Shown piece after piece: positions 44,801 to 59,457 of a DNA stretch of 64,000 nucleotides. The notes beneath the pieces are model-generated. The model had not been told where the DNA came from. It did not search any database and was given only the letters and a program-made list of their open reading frames with translations. Numbering within the stretch: the stretch's first letter is position 1; the number at the start of each line of letters is the position of its first letter. The position numbers and the translations under genes are program-made. Source of the DNA: Sipunculus nudus. Taxonomy: Eukaryota; Annelida; Sipuncula; Golfingiida; Sipunculidae. The stretch covers positions 31,065,456 to 31,129,455 of the forward strand of contig CM049312.1 in NCBI GenBank assembly GCA_026874595.1, read 5' to 3'.

Positions 44801-47800
44801 AAATGGAGATCGTGGATATCGATTTTGGAAGGATTTGGAGAGACTAGTTTGAAAATGCCGATCTTTAACAGAGTTTCATTATATGTGAGTGAATAAAGTA
44901 AATGGTTAAGGGTTATCCGGCAGTGGCAACATTTTTTAGCATCAATTATTCTAAACAAAATCTTTCTAAAACATACATCTTTTTTTTTTGGCTGATGACC
45001 ATTTCATCAACAAAACCGTAATAAATACGATTTACATACCCACCTAAAGGGGAAAAAAATGTATTTTCTAATATATGATTTTATTCATCAACATCAGTGT
45101 GGAACAAGAATACTTATTAAACTTGCTTAATATTTTTAATTTTTAGAGCTTCAATTAATGTATTGGAATAAATGTATTAGAATAAGTTTAATATAGTAAT
45201 AAATTCACAGTTCATATTCTATTTCTCATTTATTGAAAGCTATATTTACATGTATGATTAAGGTATTTTATACATTTCCTGGTTATAACTCCCCATTATT
45301 GTTAAAACTTTAACAATTTAATATCATTTTTTTTAGATTTAATTTACTTTCTTCCATTACATAAATAATGTACGACCTACTTTTGATATAATAATTTGTA
45401 TTCAACTTATCGTGCCCTCAGTCTACATTTAAACTCAAATCTTTAAACTATAACTGGTTCAGATTCTAATGTGTGTGATGTGTCAAATATCATTTTTTCC
45501 TTCCATTAGTATCTAAATGTTGTGAACGGTGAATCGTGTTCTTAATGTTTTTTTTTTCACATAAGCAAACACTTTTACCTCTAAAATAATGTCTAAATAA
45601 TACATAGTACACCACTCAAGGTAAAATCAGTAATGGCACAGAAGGGAAGTTACCTGCTTTCATTGCTACAAACTGCAACCTACAATAAGTTTTTCTGTAA
45701 AAAAAAAACAAATACAATATCTGTGTGGGAGCCTTACCTGGTACACCTTTGTACTCTCGGTCGGTTGTTTGTTATGCATCGCAGGTTTACACATGTTAAT
45801 AAATATAGGTGTAATATTGATGGCCTCTGTAACATTTTCTGTGATATATAAAAACATGAAATTGCCCTTGGATTTGGGAAAAAACTTCGTCGGTTAACCC
45901 CGTCATATTCAGGCAGGGTTACAAAATTAAGAATGGTCCTGCAAATTACTAAGGGGGCTTCATACGGGTAAATAAATCTACCTTACTATACTGACTAATA
46001 ACGGGTTAATATTCAAGTGTATTTCTGTGTTGTTATCAATTACATAAAGATAACGGGAAAATATGCATTTTAAAAGTATCGATTTTAATTCTGTATGATA
46101 ACATTACAAGGCGTATTACAGCCTCCTTGTCGTATTTCAGCCTGGCGATGAAACTTTTGCTTTATGATTTCATAAATATTGGATTTTCTTTCGATCAAGT
46201 TTTGAAATTAGCGCCTAATTGTTTAATAATTTGTTCTTTATTACAGGCCTTTTGTCCGCGTTCCGTGTAATTACGGTCTGTGATTCGCATTCAGACAGCG
46301 GAAATAATCTTTTCCACAGATTATTATCTCATCTGTTTCATATTACATGCGCACACTAATGTTTTTGTTTATGAAAACGCCGTCATGTTATAAAACGGAA
46401 TTACATGGTTACAAAGATAACCATTACTCAGCAGTTAGGGAGGTACTGTAGGACCTAATATTTAACGTCTTTATTCATATATGTCCAGTATATATCAAGC
46501 TGTATAGGAGGCATATGATTATCTTAAGTACTCATATTCAAATATATTCAATGAGGTTTTCATATTTTTTATCTTTCCAGTATTGGTTTCATTCCTCAAT
46601 TTGAAAATAAATTGTAGTGTAAACAAAATTATGGAAGATCACTAAGGTTTTTTACTGTTACCAGTCTCACCTTGTACAATAGAGTCCTTTGTTGTTAAAT
46701 GCTTGTCTTTGAATCAAAATTATCAAAGTATAAATAGGGAGCTATTATCTGTACGGTCAATGACTGGGCCAAGCAGCTCCCACACATTAATTTGCACATT
46801 TACATTTACATAGCCAAGACTATCCACCGTAGTTAATGGAATCATGACAATTAAGGGGCGATCTATGGCAAATGAAAAGAACGAAACGACAGATCTATAT
46901 CCGTGCGATCCGATAAATTTGAAATTGGGATGGGGTGGGGGGCTAGTTAAGAAATGTATTCAAACGACTAGTCATACGCCTGCTTTAATTAATCCTTGTG
47001 CTTTTCTGCCACACATTGGGAATGATTGAACTTAAAATGTTAAAAACCTATAATACAATAAGGATTTTGGCAGCACATGAAGTCATGAACTGTTTTCTTA
47101 TAAACCAGTTTAAAATAATATACCCAGTTTAACGCAGGTGTCTTTATTTGTAAAGGCTTTTCTCGTAAATATAAAAAAAGGCATTTTTCAGGTTGATTGA
47201 ATGGGATTAAAGTCTTAAGATTAAAGATTAAATAAAATCTTGAAAATCCATGTGGTGCTCGTACCTCCGTGAAGTAAAATATCTTCCTAAAGGTGAAAGT
47301 CATTTATTTTTTTTTAATAGTGGCAAGTCAGAACCTTAACCAATGACGTCTTGGTGTACACTCAAATACAATGCAGCTGAGCGACCTGGCCAGAGCCCTT
47401 TACCAATGTCAATCCGGGTACCTCGCCGAGAGTTGTTGTATAAAACAAATTAAGACCAGCCTTGGGGCATGAAGGAACTAGAATTCAGGGCGGCGACTTG
47501 GTATAACAGTTTAAAAAATGTATCGCCATACAAGAGCTTACACGTCATAAAAGCATATGGATTCGTAGAATTGTGACCGAATTCATCACGCTGAGACATT
47601 ATCCCGGGTATAAAACAGCTTAAAAAATAAGTGTTATGGTCAAGCCGCGTTTTCATGATTATTATAAAAACTTTACATCTTTTTTGTAAATTTATAAAAC
47701 AGCGTGCCTGTGCAAATGAATCGTACCTGTCCTGCATAAATTAGTTCATAAACAGACCCATAAGGTAACTTAACAGTTTTGTCTACCTAACTTGTCTTAT

Positions 47801-47919
47801 TGTTGGTGTTGTAAAACATACTTATACTAGAATCCCGATATATTAATCAACAAAACATCGCAATCATAGTAATAGCATTCTATTATTGTTGTTATTATTA
47901 GATTAATGTCTATATGTTT
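41895..47919. other. Unassigned AT-rich sequence
   Basis: No gene or repeat that I can support. ORFs are below about 100 codons and occur on both strands at the rate expected by chance. Confidence 0.35.
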
Positions 47920-47998
47920 CTCTCTCTTTCTATCTCTCATTTAGATTTTAGTCCTGTCTGCTAGTGTGCAACTCTTTCTCTTTCTGAATAGCTTATTT

Positions 47999-48040
<42 letters not shown>

Positions 48041-48330
48041 CTGCCTGGCCAGCTATTTGTCAATATCTCTTTTTTTGCATGGATGTATGACTAGTCTGTC
48101 TATATATTTAATCTGCCTGGCAGTTTGTCTGGGCGTCGGTCTCTCTCTTTCTTTCTGGTTGTATGCCTACTTTATTTTGGTCTTTCTCTTTCTGCCTGGC
48201 TGGCTTTCTGGTTGTCTCTATTTTTCCTCCTGACTACCTGGCTGTCTTTCTGTCTGTCTCTTTCTCTTTGTCTGGATGTATGACTTCATGCCTCTCTTTC
48301 GGCATGACTGCCTTGTTAGCTCCTGCCAAA
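47920..48330. repeat. Pyrimidine-rich block with (TC)n core at 48001-48038
   Basis: A strand-asymmetric stretch rich in C and T on the plus strand: a perfect (TC)n core, then degenerate 'tgcctggctggctttctggttgtctctttc' style repeats. It may be a decayed (CTGT/CTGG)n microsatellite. The ORF 48163-48381 (Phe/Ser/Leu-rich) is produced by it. Confidence 0.75.
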
Positions 48331-49734
48331 AAAAGCTGCGATTTCCCCGTAAAACATCGAATAATCTTCAGGAACTATTAAGATAAGAGGGGAATCACAG
48401 GTAAAGGATTTAATGGTATTTAAATTTCAACTGCAAAGGACGCATTAATAAATGCAACTAACACTGCCTCCTCTGTGATCCCGTTTGAATCGAAATCCTT
48501 TTGAACCCTACGTTGAAAACCGACGGAATTGGCGGCGGAATACGCACAAACCATATACATTTGACTGTAGCATTTATATCTCACGAAGCAAAACATGTGT
48601 ATACGGGTTATCTGGTCACCTGGCACCTTTTCGTTACCTCGCGCTCGTTGTTTAAGAGGTCACGTTTTCCGAGCTACGGATTTTGAACGAAATTGGTATT
48701 GATATTCTGTGTCTAATCATTCACTGTATTTGAAGAAAACGGCAACTGAGTTGTTTATTATACACAACCTACAACATAAGAGCTGTATGATAAGAGCTGT
48801 ATGTTATTTGATTTATTCAAATTCTTTTAAGCTGGTAACAAATATACATACTCAGACTCGTTAGTTTAGATTTGCTCATTATGTCAAATAATACTATAAA
48901 GAATATACTTAAGTATATTAACTCAACTATTATCTATTTAGTTAAACAATCTCCTTACACTGGTATTTGAATCCTGCCACTGAAGTTTGCTAAATGTCGA
49001 CTAACCACTGGTCATATGGGCGCAAGCACGATGTTTCATTAGAAACACAGTTTAGATTAGATAAAAAGGAGTGACTTGCAGAAGAGGAAAATTAATATGG
49101 TATGTAACTGAATAATACACAAAACGGACGTTGAACTAGAGATATTTCTGAGGTTGATGATCGAATGCCTTATGAATTCTCATCGGCTGCAGGATACCGG
49201 AGAACAGTATGGAAATCCGGATAATCTACCTGATGTTCTTACGTTGTAAACTAAAACAGCCACGCTCTAATATGAAAGAGGTAAGTTATGAACTATGGGA
49301 TGTTAATATTTAAATTTATTTAATATAATGATATAGTGTTTTTCTTTCAAATACACGAAGGTATGCTAGATGGCCACTGAATTTCTGGGTACAACGTGGT
49401 GTAGGGCAACTCATCTTTTGTAATGGTCAATCCGCTTAATAAGGCGAGCCTTTGATCGGCTCACAAACAGTCCCGTTTTATGTGACAATTTCAGTCTGGG
49501 ACCGGCAGCTACTTTGAGTAATAAGCTCTACAGAAGTCTTCTGTGAATATTTATCTTCTGTGTTAGATAGAACTTTCCAACGTCTGACAAATAGGGCAAT
49601 TCTCTGGTGGAGTTGTTTCTGATCCTGTTCCTTTGTCCTACATAGATCGATTATAAATTAAGCCTATAACAAGTGTAAAGTTTTTTTTAATTAGAGGGTA
49701 ATTACTATGACACGGCAAACCTTCCCCGGTGGTG
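48331..49734. other. Unassigned sequence
   Basis: Apart from a 14-bp direct repeat 'taagagctgtatg' near 48778-48802, nothing stands out. Confidence 0.3.
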
Positions 49735-49945
49735 TTGTAACTAATGGACGGCCATCCATCGCCTGTTACGGTTGTAAATATTGAACGGCCATGAATCGTC
49801 CGTAAATGTTGTAAACATCTGATGCCAATGAATCGTCTGTGTAATGATGTAAATATCGAACGGCATCACATTCACTTTCTTCATTGTTAATATTGCACAA
49901 ACATTCATCATATGAGACTGCTATAAATATCGGACGGCCAGGAAT
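49735..49945. repeat. Degenerate minisatellite with 'aacggccatgaatcg' units
   Basis: Four or five poorly conserved copies of 'gttgtaaatattgaacggccat' and 'gaatcgtc.gt' occur across 210 bp, at 30-60 bp spacing ('tggacggccatccatcg', 'gaacggccatgaatcgtcc', 'gatgccaatgaatcgtctg', 'gaacggcat', 'ggacggccaggaatt'). Non-coding. Confidence 0.5.
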
Positions 49946-52900
49946 TGATAACAATCAGTAGAAAGGATATTGCAATCAGTTCTACAGTCTGTATGCATGC
50001 ATGTAAAAAGTTATATATGGTTGTCACGACATGTAACGCAACACATAATTTCACTGGAATATTTTACATACGCAAGGTTTGTTATTATTTCTCCTTGTTG
50101 AAAATTTTGTCATTCAAGTTCGCATTCTGGGATTTTTTTGGTTGAACTTTTTTTTCCGGCGATGGTTACGTGAACAGTAACCGGGTGTTGCTTTTTGTGT
50201 CCAAATGTTTTGTTGATAAAGGGAAGCGGCCCTGAATGGTAAAGGTACATTGCCCCTTACAATACGAAGTTACCAGGTAAAATGTGGTAAAATTATATAA
50301 ATAATCAGTGTAGAAATAATTGTAATCAAAAGTCACAGCAAATAATTAGACGTGGAAAAAAAAATTTGAGTGCTTTGTCAATATCATTTGTTTTTAACAG
50401 TCTTGGAATGCAGTGCAATTTAATTCAAGTCGGTTGTCAATATTCACTGAGACGAAATATACCACTACAAATGTATCGCTTTATCTCTTAAATTCTTACT
50501 ACACGATAAAATTATCAGCATCAATATTGATGAGATAGCTAAAAATTAAACATTGCGTGTATCTGCTGTCGGCAAAATCTGTCCAACAAAGCTGGTCCCC
50601 GACGGGCATTACATAAAATAAAGTTCCATGGACCACCAAAACAACTCGGGGAGGAAGAGTTGTGATATTCTGATCACCTTTTTGCTCCTCCATTAGTGCG
50701 ACTATAGATTTTAAATATCATGTACCATAATATGTAGGTAGTGAAGACACACAGAGATATTTTGACGCTGGCTATTATTCTGTGACAAGGTAACAATGTT
50801 CTAGCAAACGAACGAATAGTCCTTTATTTGTCGACCTCATCGTTTTATAATTTAAGTTCGTTTGGGTGATGTTACTAAGTAACGACACACACTGGTATAT
50901 CTGATCAGTAACTCTGCGTCTTTGAACAGAATACTGGCGCGGACTAATTTGTTCTCTCTTCTTGCTTAAACAATCTTGCATGCGACAATTCGGTATGCAA
51001 AACATATCGTTAGCCATGTCGATGTGGCGTAATGATATGCATCGGTATATCGGTGCATTGCTCAAGCCTTACTAACTATCCTTCATTATTACATGTGTTA
51101 CCATAATTTCAAAAATATTTGTTTTTATAGAAACTCATGCTTTTTATATTCTGAACCGGTTTTCGTAGTAAAGATAGCAATGGAAAACCAATGGAGTACC
51201 TAACATAATAATTTCTTTATTAATATGATAGTGCAACACTTTCAACTATAATTATTCTCCATACACACAGTTATTGGTCAAAGAAAATAAAGCAATATCT
51301 GCTTGAGGGTAGCGTTGATTCCCAAGTTTTGTCTGACGACACCAGCCATTTCTGTGGGCCATTTAACTTCGTGCGATATACAGCTTATATACGACAGGGA
51401 TATGTCATACTTTGGATAACATACTGACCACAACACGAGGTTGGGAGCAGTGACCGTAGTCCCTGAAAAAAAGTTTTCCTATACACAGTGTTACAGCCGT
51501 GTGGTATGACAAACCCCTGTTATTGGTAACATAATCCTAAAAAAAGTCCAATAGATGACTTCCATTCTCTAGAGGAATCTAATTGGATGACATAGCTCTT
51601 TTAAATAAATTTGGCCGGCCGTTCTTTGAAATCTGTCGACACTGCCTGATGCAGACTAGATTTGCCATGTGTTAATTATTATAATTCTGTGACACTTAAT
51701 AAACTGGGTAACATAAAATTTAATATAGCGCCTGAATAGAAGTTATGGACATTCTCATACTTATGGTCTGTCCGGAAATTGAGGCAACCTGATATTCGCC
51801 GATTCATACGTCACAAGGTCATTGCTCGAGCAGCTAACCCCTCCCCCCCCCCCCTAATTTGTAAATTATTAGTCATGTTTCAGGACAAAACGGCAGTGCC
51901 AGCAACAACAATGAAATTCCGTAAATATCTAAGATTGACGTATCATGGGATCATCCATTAAAAGGTACAGTCAACAGTATGCCTGTAGCTGTGATCGGTT
52001 CGACATGTTATTAACTAGATATTTACATCCGGTCATAGGCAAATTCTTTAACTTTCATTGACAAAAAAAGTTTTAAATAAATGCGTTCCGACTAGACTAG
52101 TCTAAATACTGACGTATCTTCATGGATAAGGATACATGCAGTGCTATTAATTTTTTGTTGTAAGCTTAACAAGTTTCAAGAATCGAAGAATCTGTATATT
52201 CATACGACACGCTAAACTAATTGCAAATATATGTTCGAAATTGATAAAAGAATACCCCATTAACCTAATAACCTCTCACGGTGGTTAAAGTTTTGATTAT
52301 CATTCCAATTCCAAATCCCCCCCCCCCCCCCGGCTTAATAGCTAACATTTGTCCGACTTGTCACTTTGTCTTATCACCCACCAGAACGACTAATTAAAAG
52401 TAATCATTTGTACAAGGATATACAATGAACATGATCATTCATAACTGAAAGGAATTGCTTATCTGATTGCATGTGTGAAACTACAAAATCATGAGGGGTG
52501 ATTATTAGAGGAGAACATGTAAAGGTCATTTATGGTCACGAACGATGATGTCAATAGATGTCACTTTCCTATTCCGAACGCGATTTGAAGAGGATGGTTA
52601 AATTTAACTGATAACAAGAACAAGATCATAATTGCTTTTAACAGCCTTTAATTGTATGCATGAGATGTCATGCAATTATTAAATCCCTCTGTCGTTGTAT
52701 TACTGAAGCATGGTGCCGCTCTTTAATGTATAACATGTCTTCTGTGGAACATTAATGAAGCGATGTGATCAGTGGGAACATTTTCGTTTAAATTCACTCA
52801 GCGGAAGTTGTCTCGCTGAATCGTTTGATGAAATGGTAAAAATCCACCGTTCGCTTTTTTTTTAATGAAAACACGAATGGCCTTTCCGAGTCCAACTCGG

Positions 52901-55900
52901 GTCTCCCTGGCAGGACCAGTTATCAACTTAAATGTTATCCAATCATGTAAAAGGTAATATATATGCCAAACATGTTACGTGAGATAAGTCGAGATAAAGG
53001 ATGGTATTGCTTCTACTATCTCTATGACCCTAACACATTTAATTACCCGGGTACTCTGGCTGGTACTGGGATTGAGCAGATATGGGCACACATGAGACAT
53101 GATGACCATATGGGAACTCGAACTTAGGTGTATATCTTTTTCCCGGTATATTATCTCAGTTGTAAAACGGTTTCAATTTCTTACCGTTCTACCGTGATTA
53201 TGCATATAATCTGTGGAAAACATTGGTATTATGCTTGTCTCTCAAAGTCACGGAAAACATTTTGACCTTGGCATAATGGCCAACAGTGCGACAGGAAACG
53301 CTTTGTTACCAAACGCATCATAGGTACATGGAAAAAAACCCATCAACTAATTATCAGATATTTTTAGCAGCTGACATAATTATTGCGAGCCGACAGCGTG
53401 GTAAATTTACAAACCAGGTATATCATCAAATTTTAATTGCGCATATATTAAAACTTGTTTCGCGCATGCCCCGTCGTAAAGCATAGTTTGGCTATACTGC
53501 ATTTTCAATCTAAACATTATATTGTATTTTGAATGGTTAATTATTTATGTGTCCTATGAACAATATTGTTAACAATGTGAAATATTATTGGTCAAATTAA
53601 GTGTTTAACTTCAGGTTTTGTGTTTGAAATTTTGTTGATTAGCGAGGATCTCAATGATATTCCAGTTCGGCTCTGATAAATGATTAACAGTTATAGACAT
53701 AATTTTTCCCTAGAAGTAAGACGTTAATATACAACATAATATCTTACATTTTTTTTTAAAGAGAGTCTTGCGAAATGGATATGGCGTATACATCGATCTC
53801 ACGAATGTCTTGATTGCGAATCAAGAATGGTTTGATTTTAAAGAGACTAGATCAAATTTAGTAGGGGATCATTTATTTTTTTGGTGCAAAATTGGTTTCA
53901 GATTAGGAATTTTAGGAATATTTTTCCATGAATATCCTGATTATACGCGGTGTCCTTTCGGTTAACCACCGTTTGCTTTAGTAAGGTAACCTGGATGTTA
54001 CCACCAGACGGCTAGTACAAGGCTAAAGCATATAATCACACCAATCACGCGGATTCTTGCGGAACCAAAAGTTGAATGCATAATCTGATACCCCAGTCTT
54101 ACCCGTCTGATAACATTCTTGGGAAAGTGCCAGCGCCTGGTTGTGTTACTTTGTAAACCAAGCTTAAGCGAATATGGTTATGTGAAAAAGGTATGCAGCC
54201 CAAAATCATTGCCAGCCTATAACCAGTCTAATTATACTTTAGACCACAGAGGCTTTTTTAAAGAGCATAACATAATCACAAAAGGACATGTGAGCATTGC
54301 CATGTATTCGAAACGAATATTGGCTCATTTTTTTTAGATATACAAAGCCAGCAAAATGTGTGCAGTTTCTTTCATTTCCTTTTTTTAAAGTTCAAGGGAC
54401 CATCATTACTTAATAGATGTCAGATATCTGAATAGGCCCGTTTATTTTGGGAATCTGCAATCACTGGAATAATTTACCTCCAGAATTTATTATATTTTTC
54501 ATTTCAGCTGCTAGACTGAAAATCAGCCGAGCTGTGACAATGGTCCTTTCTCGTTCGTCTTCCAAAATCGGTAAATAATGCATAAATCATAATGAAACGC
54601 CTAGAATCCGGAATCTATTAAGGTCCTTGGACAGGAAAAATCTCCGGAATAAAAGCACTCACCATGCGCTTAATATTGCAAATACCTAAACCCACACCCA
54701 AGCCAGCCTGCACATTTTAGGCACCCATATCCCATCATATTATGACATTAACCCCCAGAGATTCATTGAAAACAATTTGATGATCTCGCATCTAAATATC
54801 TAAACTCTTAACCTTTACCTCGTGGCCATATTTCCTTTTTAATAAACTGCGACATGATTATGCTTGGGGAAGCCTTTTAACGTCGAAATACATAAACCCT
54901 TCTATACATTATGCAGTATATTGTATCGCTGTAATGCATATCACATTTAATGTAGTACCACATGCATAAGTGGCCAAAAACTATTAAAACACACACAGTT
55001 TTGTCATAAGTCAAGCCCTAGTTCGTCATGTAGGGTCGTACATCATGAATGTATCCCATTACACAGTTATCGGTCCCCGAAGAAGCCGTCACGCGCCAGT
55101 TAGGTCACATTGAGGTTACCTATAGCTAATTTCCTAGTCAGTATAACTGTAAGCCATATTTGATTTGGACCACTTCAACGTCAGTGACTAATTTAAAGAC
55201 CAGCTTGTTTTTACTGCTCTCTAACAGCTCCATTAAAGCTGTGTTGTGTTTTTATGGAATAACCGACAAGAAGTACGTTGCTTTATTCCGGCATAATGTT
55301 GCATCTACTGTTAAACATTTCCAAAACAACATTATGTTTATCCACATGAACTTAATCGTAATTTTCCTTGACTAGTTAATGTAATCAATATAATAATCAT
55401 CTGACATATATAAAAAAATGTTAAATATAATAATAATACGTATTCATAAAAGATTCAATTTTCTATTGATTATAAACTCCGTTATTCATTCATATATTTG
55501 TTATATATCTTTCTTATTGACGAGATATAATTGATTACAGTAAGAAAAGAAATATATAAATAAAAATAATAATAATCATAATAATTAAAATCCTTATAGT
55601 AAACATAATTATCCAATCATCAATACGATTACTCATAATATATTAATTGTGTATTACTAGCTTTATCAATGCTGCCTTAATTGTTCCCTTTGATGAGAAA
55701 TGGAAGCTAAAGGCATAATAACAAATGAATTTAGAAATTTGAAAACCTTTTTGTCAATTAAGGGAAAATGACGGACTAACATTTGCCTGTTAAGTCTTTA
55801 AAAATTAATTATTAATTGTCATCTTTGGTCTTCGCAGCTGGTGACCAATCAAGACGATGAAATATTAATAGAGTTGATACATTACAGAAATTTACTAAAT

Positions 55901-56968
55901 GGAACTTTTGGAATTTGTGGGTTTGAATAATAATGGATCGGTGGATAATAAATAAAATAAGCGGTTATGAGGAGTAGGAAGTTAAGAGATGTGAAAAAAA
56001 ACAGAGCTATGTGTAGATCACTTTTTTATGTAAATAAACTACATCTTAGCAAAACCGGGTGTCCGATACACGTGGGAATTATTAATGCGTGGAACACAAG
56101 TTCCCGCAATAATATTCTGTTCCTTAGCGCTCAGTAAAGGAGTGTAGAATGTAATGAGATCCCTGAAAAATGCATGGGTAAATATCACTCTGACAAATAT
56201 GCGCACGCCTTTACTTGATAACACTATCCTGAGTACCTGTTGACTTAGATGATGGAACTTCCTGAAGGTACTATACAATCGAGTACATCTGTTTAGTTAA
56301 AAGACTAAGATCTAGAGAGGACACGTGTTACGGAATGTGTTTCAGCCAATCCATTGTTCGATAATACAATCGGCACTCTCCCGTATTGTACCTCAGTCAA
56401 GGAGTATTATGGTCCTGTCTTTGCTGGTTGGTTACTTTTTTCTTGTTTTCTGGTTGTATATCGACATATGTCGAACGAATTACTTATAAGGATGGGTTAT
56501 AACACCTAAGATACAAACCCTAAAATAACAAATGCAATCTAGATCATTTTAAATGTTTTTAATGGAATAATTCTTTCCCGATTTCACAATAGGGTTTGAT
56601 ATGTCATTCACTGCTACAACGCTAGTGATTTAGAATTTTGGCGGAGGCACACATGCGGTCACTGAATAAATTTATAATAATAATAACAACAATAACAAAG
56701 ATAATTATTAATTTATTTTTTTATTATAATAAAAAAAGAAATTTTTACTTGGGTTTTGTTTTTATCTCCATGTGTCTTCAATAATATGTAAATATTTCTC
56801 TTATTTACACATTGAAGGATAGGGCGAATTACATAGAACAATTGTTGTTTACAATAACAGCACTCACAACTGGTTAATTGGAAAAAAAGCTATGCAGTCT
56901 CTGGTTTCCTTCGGCATGTCCTCGTAATGAAATATTACAAATACAGTGACAAGACGGGATCATATGCC
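49946..56968. other. Unassigned AT-rich sequence with homopolymer runs
   Basis: Homopolymer C runs lie at 51842-51854 and 52317-52331. Small ORFs are frequent but not recognisable. The segment 55380-55640 and 56660-56750 is extremely AT-rich with (AAT)-like stretches. No gene could be supported. Confidence 0.35.
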
Positions 56969-59132
56969 CACTAGGGCTCTGCGCGGCCTGAAAAATTGAA
57001 CCCGCACCCGCCCCGCATCATGCCTTGTCAGCCCACAACCCGCCCCGCAATCAAAGAAACAAAATCAGCCCGCCCCGCCCCGCAGCAACTATGATTCTTT
57101 CAGCCCACACCCGCCCCGCAAAATTTTCTTTCAGCCCGCAACCGCCCCGCAAAATTTTCTTTCAGCCCGCACCCGCCCCGTCCGGCATTTTCCAAGTTTC
57201 CGGTCCGCAGTCGAGCACGCAAAATAATTAAAAATAGTTTTCAGATCCAAAGGTTTACATATCAAGATATTTTACAGCACATATATTTGACACGCTTATT
57301 ATTAATATATATGAAGTGTTTGATGATTGAAATGAAAATTAATTTGAATACGTTTTGCAATAATTCCAAACATAATTCATGAAATATTTTTAAAGACATG
57401 TTTGATTTGTTAGATGGATTTAATATATACATAATAATTTAAAACACCTTAATTATGTTTACATATTTTACAGCGGAAATAAACTAACGTTTGGTTTATT
57501 GTGTCTGTTTCTTCTTAAATGTATAAAAAAAGTAAAGAAAAAAAATTAAACTTCTTCAAAGTATGTGTACCCAAAGTTACCCTTTAGAATAGTATTAGCT
57601 AATCACGGCTAATCACAAGCCATCAAACTACTGAGATTTGTTGTTGGTTAAATATTTTCAGTCCTAATCTGCTAATTAGCTGAAACTGAGACTAATCAGG
57701 TCAAGGGATTAGAGGGGTAATCTGACCGATGTGGCTTTAGGTTCAAGATGTTCACTGAGATCTAGACATGTTTAATTTGAGAGTGGAAATTAATCATTTG
57801 ATTTTCTCCACGCTAATCAAATTTCGCTGGATCAGAATAAAATCAAGCATTTGACTTTGACATTACTACGTCTTTATTTCATCTGGCTATGGAATGATTA
57901 AACATGAATATTACATGTATACAACTATTGCAAAATTTGGGCTTTGGCAGGCCAGTAGAAAGCACTACATTGAAGATATCAATACTCGAATGCGACTAAA
58001 TATCAGCGAAATTGTTAGAAATACATTGTCCTTTGTCACTGTTCAGAGTAAGATCTGGCGTACGGCCGCGCATTAGAACCCTGAGCGGGCCCTAACCCGC
58101 CCCGCGGGCTACGGGGGCCCATAACCTGGCCCAAGAACCTCAGGCTGCCTTTTTTTTAGGATTTTGTGGGGAGGGGCGGGCCAAAACAGATTTCAGCGGG
58201 GCTGAGAGGGTGCGAGCTAAAAGCTGGAATATGCGAGGCCGGGCGGGTTATTAAGTAACATGGTTGAGAGTAGAGCACCAGGATTATGCTTGTGATGTTA
58301 TAATAGTCACTGTTATGTGCATCTGACTGTCATCAGCTGATATAGCTTTACATAACTCGCAAAGACTGAGATATGCTAATCATGGATGAGCCAAAGAGCA
58401 CTGGCTTGTTTAGAGGACTGCATTGGCAAAGCAGAATGAGATAACGAGCATGTCATTTATTTTATATCTGTTCTTGTGGTCACAACCATGACGTAGAGCT
58501 GACTCCCTCTTTAGTTTCATACCCAATTCCCCTTTCCGATAATTAGATGATTATCGCTGGACAGGACTAAACACTTTGTACCATAAAAGGTGTTAACTGT
58601 GGGAGCAAGAACAGTCCTCCAGCTAGGCATACAAACTTAATAGAATTTGTTTGTTTTATGCTTAATTATTATTATAAGTTTTCTTATAGAGGCATATGCA
58701 TTGTAAATATGTTTACACTGCAAAGAGGTTATGGCTAAATATCTGAATATGTTGAATTTATAATCATTTTTAATATTTTCAGGAGACACAATGGCAATAT
58801 TTGATTAGTGTGCAACAGTTACTTACATTTCTAGTGATATGGCGATAAATTATTGTATTTTGGTAAGTGGTCTCGTCCTAACCTGTGAAAAAAAAAACTG
58901 GAAAGCGCCCTACAATAAAGAAACGCGGGTTGAATTTCGGTAAATATGGGGGGCGGGGCGGGTGCGGGCTGAAAGCTAAATAAGCGGGACGGTTACGGGT
59001 CGATGTATTCTTTATAGGTGCGGGACGGTGCGGGCGGGTTTTTACAACTGCGGGACGTGGCGGTTGCGGGCTGAAGGTTTGTTTTGCGGGGTGGGTGAGG
59101 GCACTAATTCCGGCCTGCGCATGGCTCTAGTG
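56969..59132. mobile_element. 2.2-kb hAT-like non-autonomous element with CCCGCCCCGC arrays
   Basis: The left end 'cactagggctctgcgcggcctg' (56969-56990) and the inverted right end (59111-59132) match at 16 of 22 positions, and each is followed inward by about 200 bp of 'cccgccccgc' and 'ttcagcccgcacccgcc' repeats (left 57001-57190, right, inverted, 58945-59100). A third GC-rich block sits inside (58076-58255). The AT-rich core carries the 105-bp repeat also found at 6841-6945. Ends beginning with a 'tagggctctgcg'-type sequence recall hAT elements, but I see no 8-bp target-site duplication and no transposase. Small ORFs in it are repeat artefacts. Confidence 0.6.
57666..57770 (+). repeat. Dispersed 105-bp repeat, second copy
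   Basis: About 93% identical to 6841-6945 on the same strand. Here it lies in the core of the hAT-like element. Confidence 0.85.
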
Positions 59133-59457
59133 CGGATACATCTTTTTAACCGGAACATGTGGTGCTATGATTACATTCGGAAACGTGCTAGGTGCTATTT
59201 TGAAGATGACCGAAATGCAATTTATACTGTTAATACGAAATGCACGGGTACATGCATTAGCTTTTTTTCCCCGGCATGGTATCCACACACATTGTAAGGA
59301 ACAATATTAAGTTCAGTAGTCTAACCTTCCCTTAAAAAAAAAACATATATACCTCATGTATATCCCTCTCTCAGTCACAGGAAGTGATGTACAAGATATG
59401 ACGCAGCATAACTGAACAAATTGCAGTTCTTTAAAATTAATTATATTTTCTGTACAG

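Noticed and set aside
56969-59132. Eight-base target-site duplication proving a hAT insertion
   Set aside because: The flanks outside the 22-bp inverted ends ('catatgcc' and 'cggataca') do not match.
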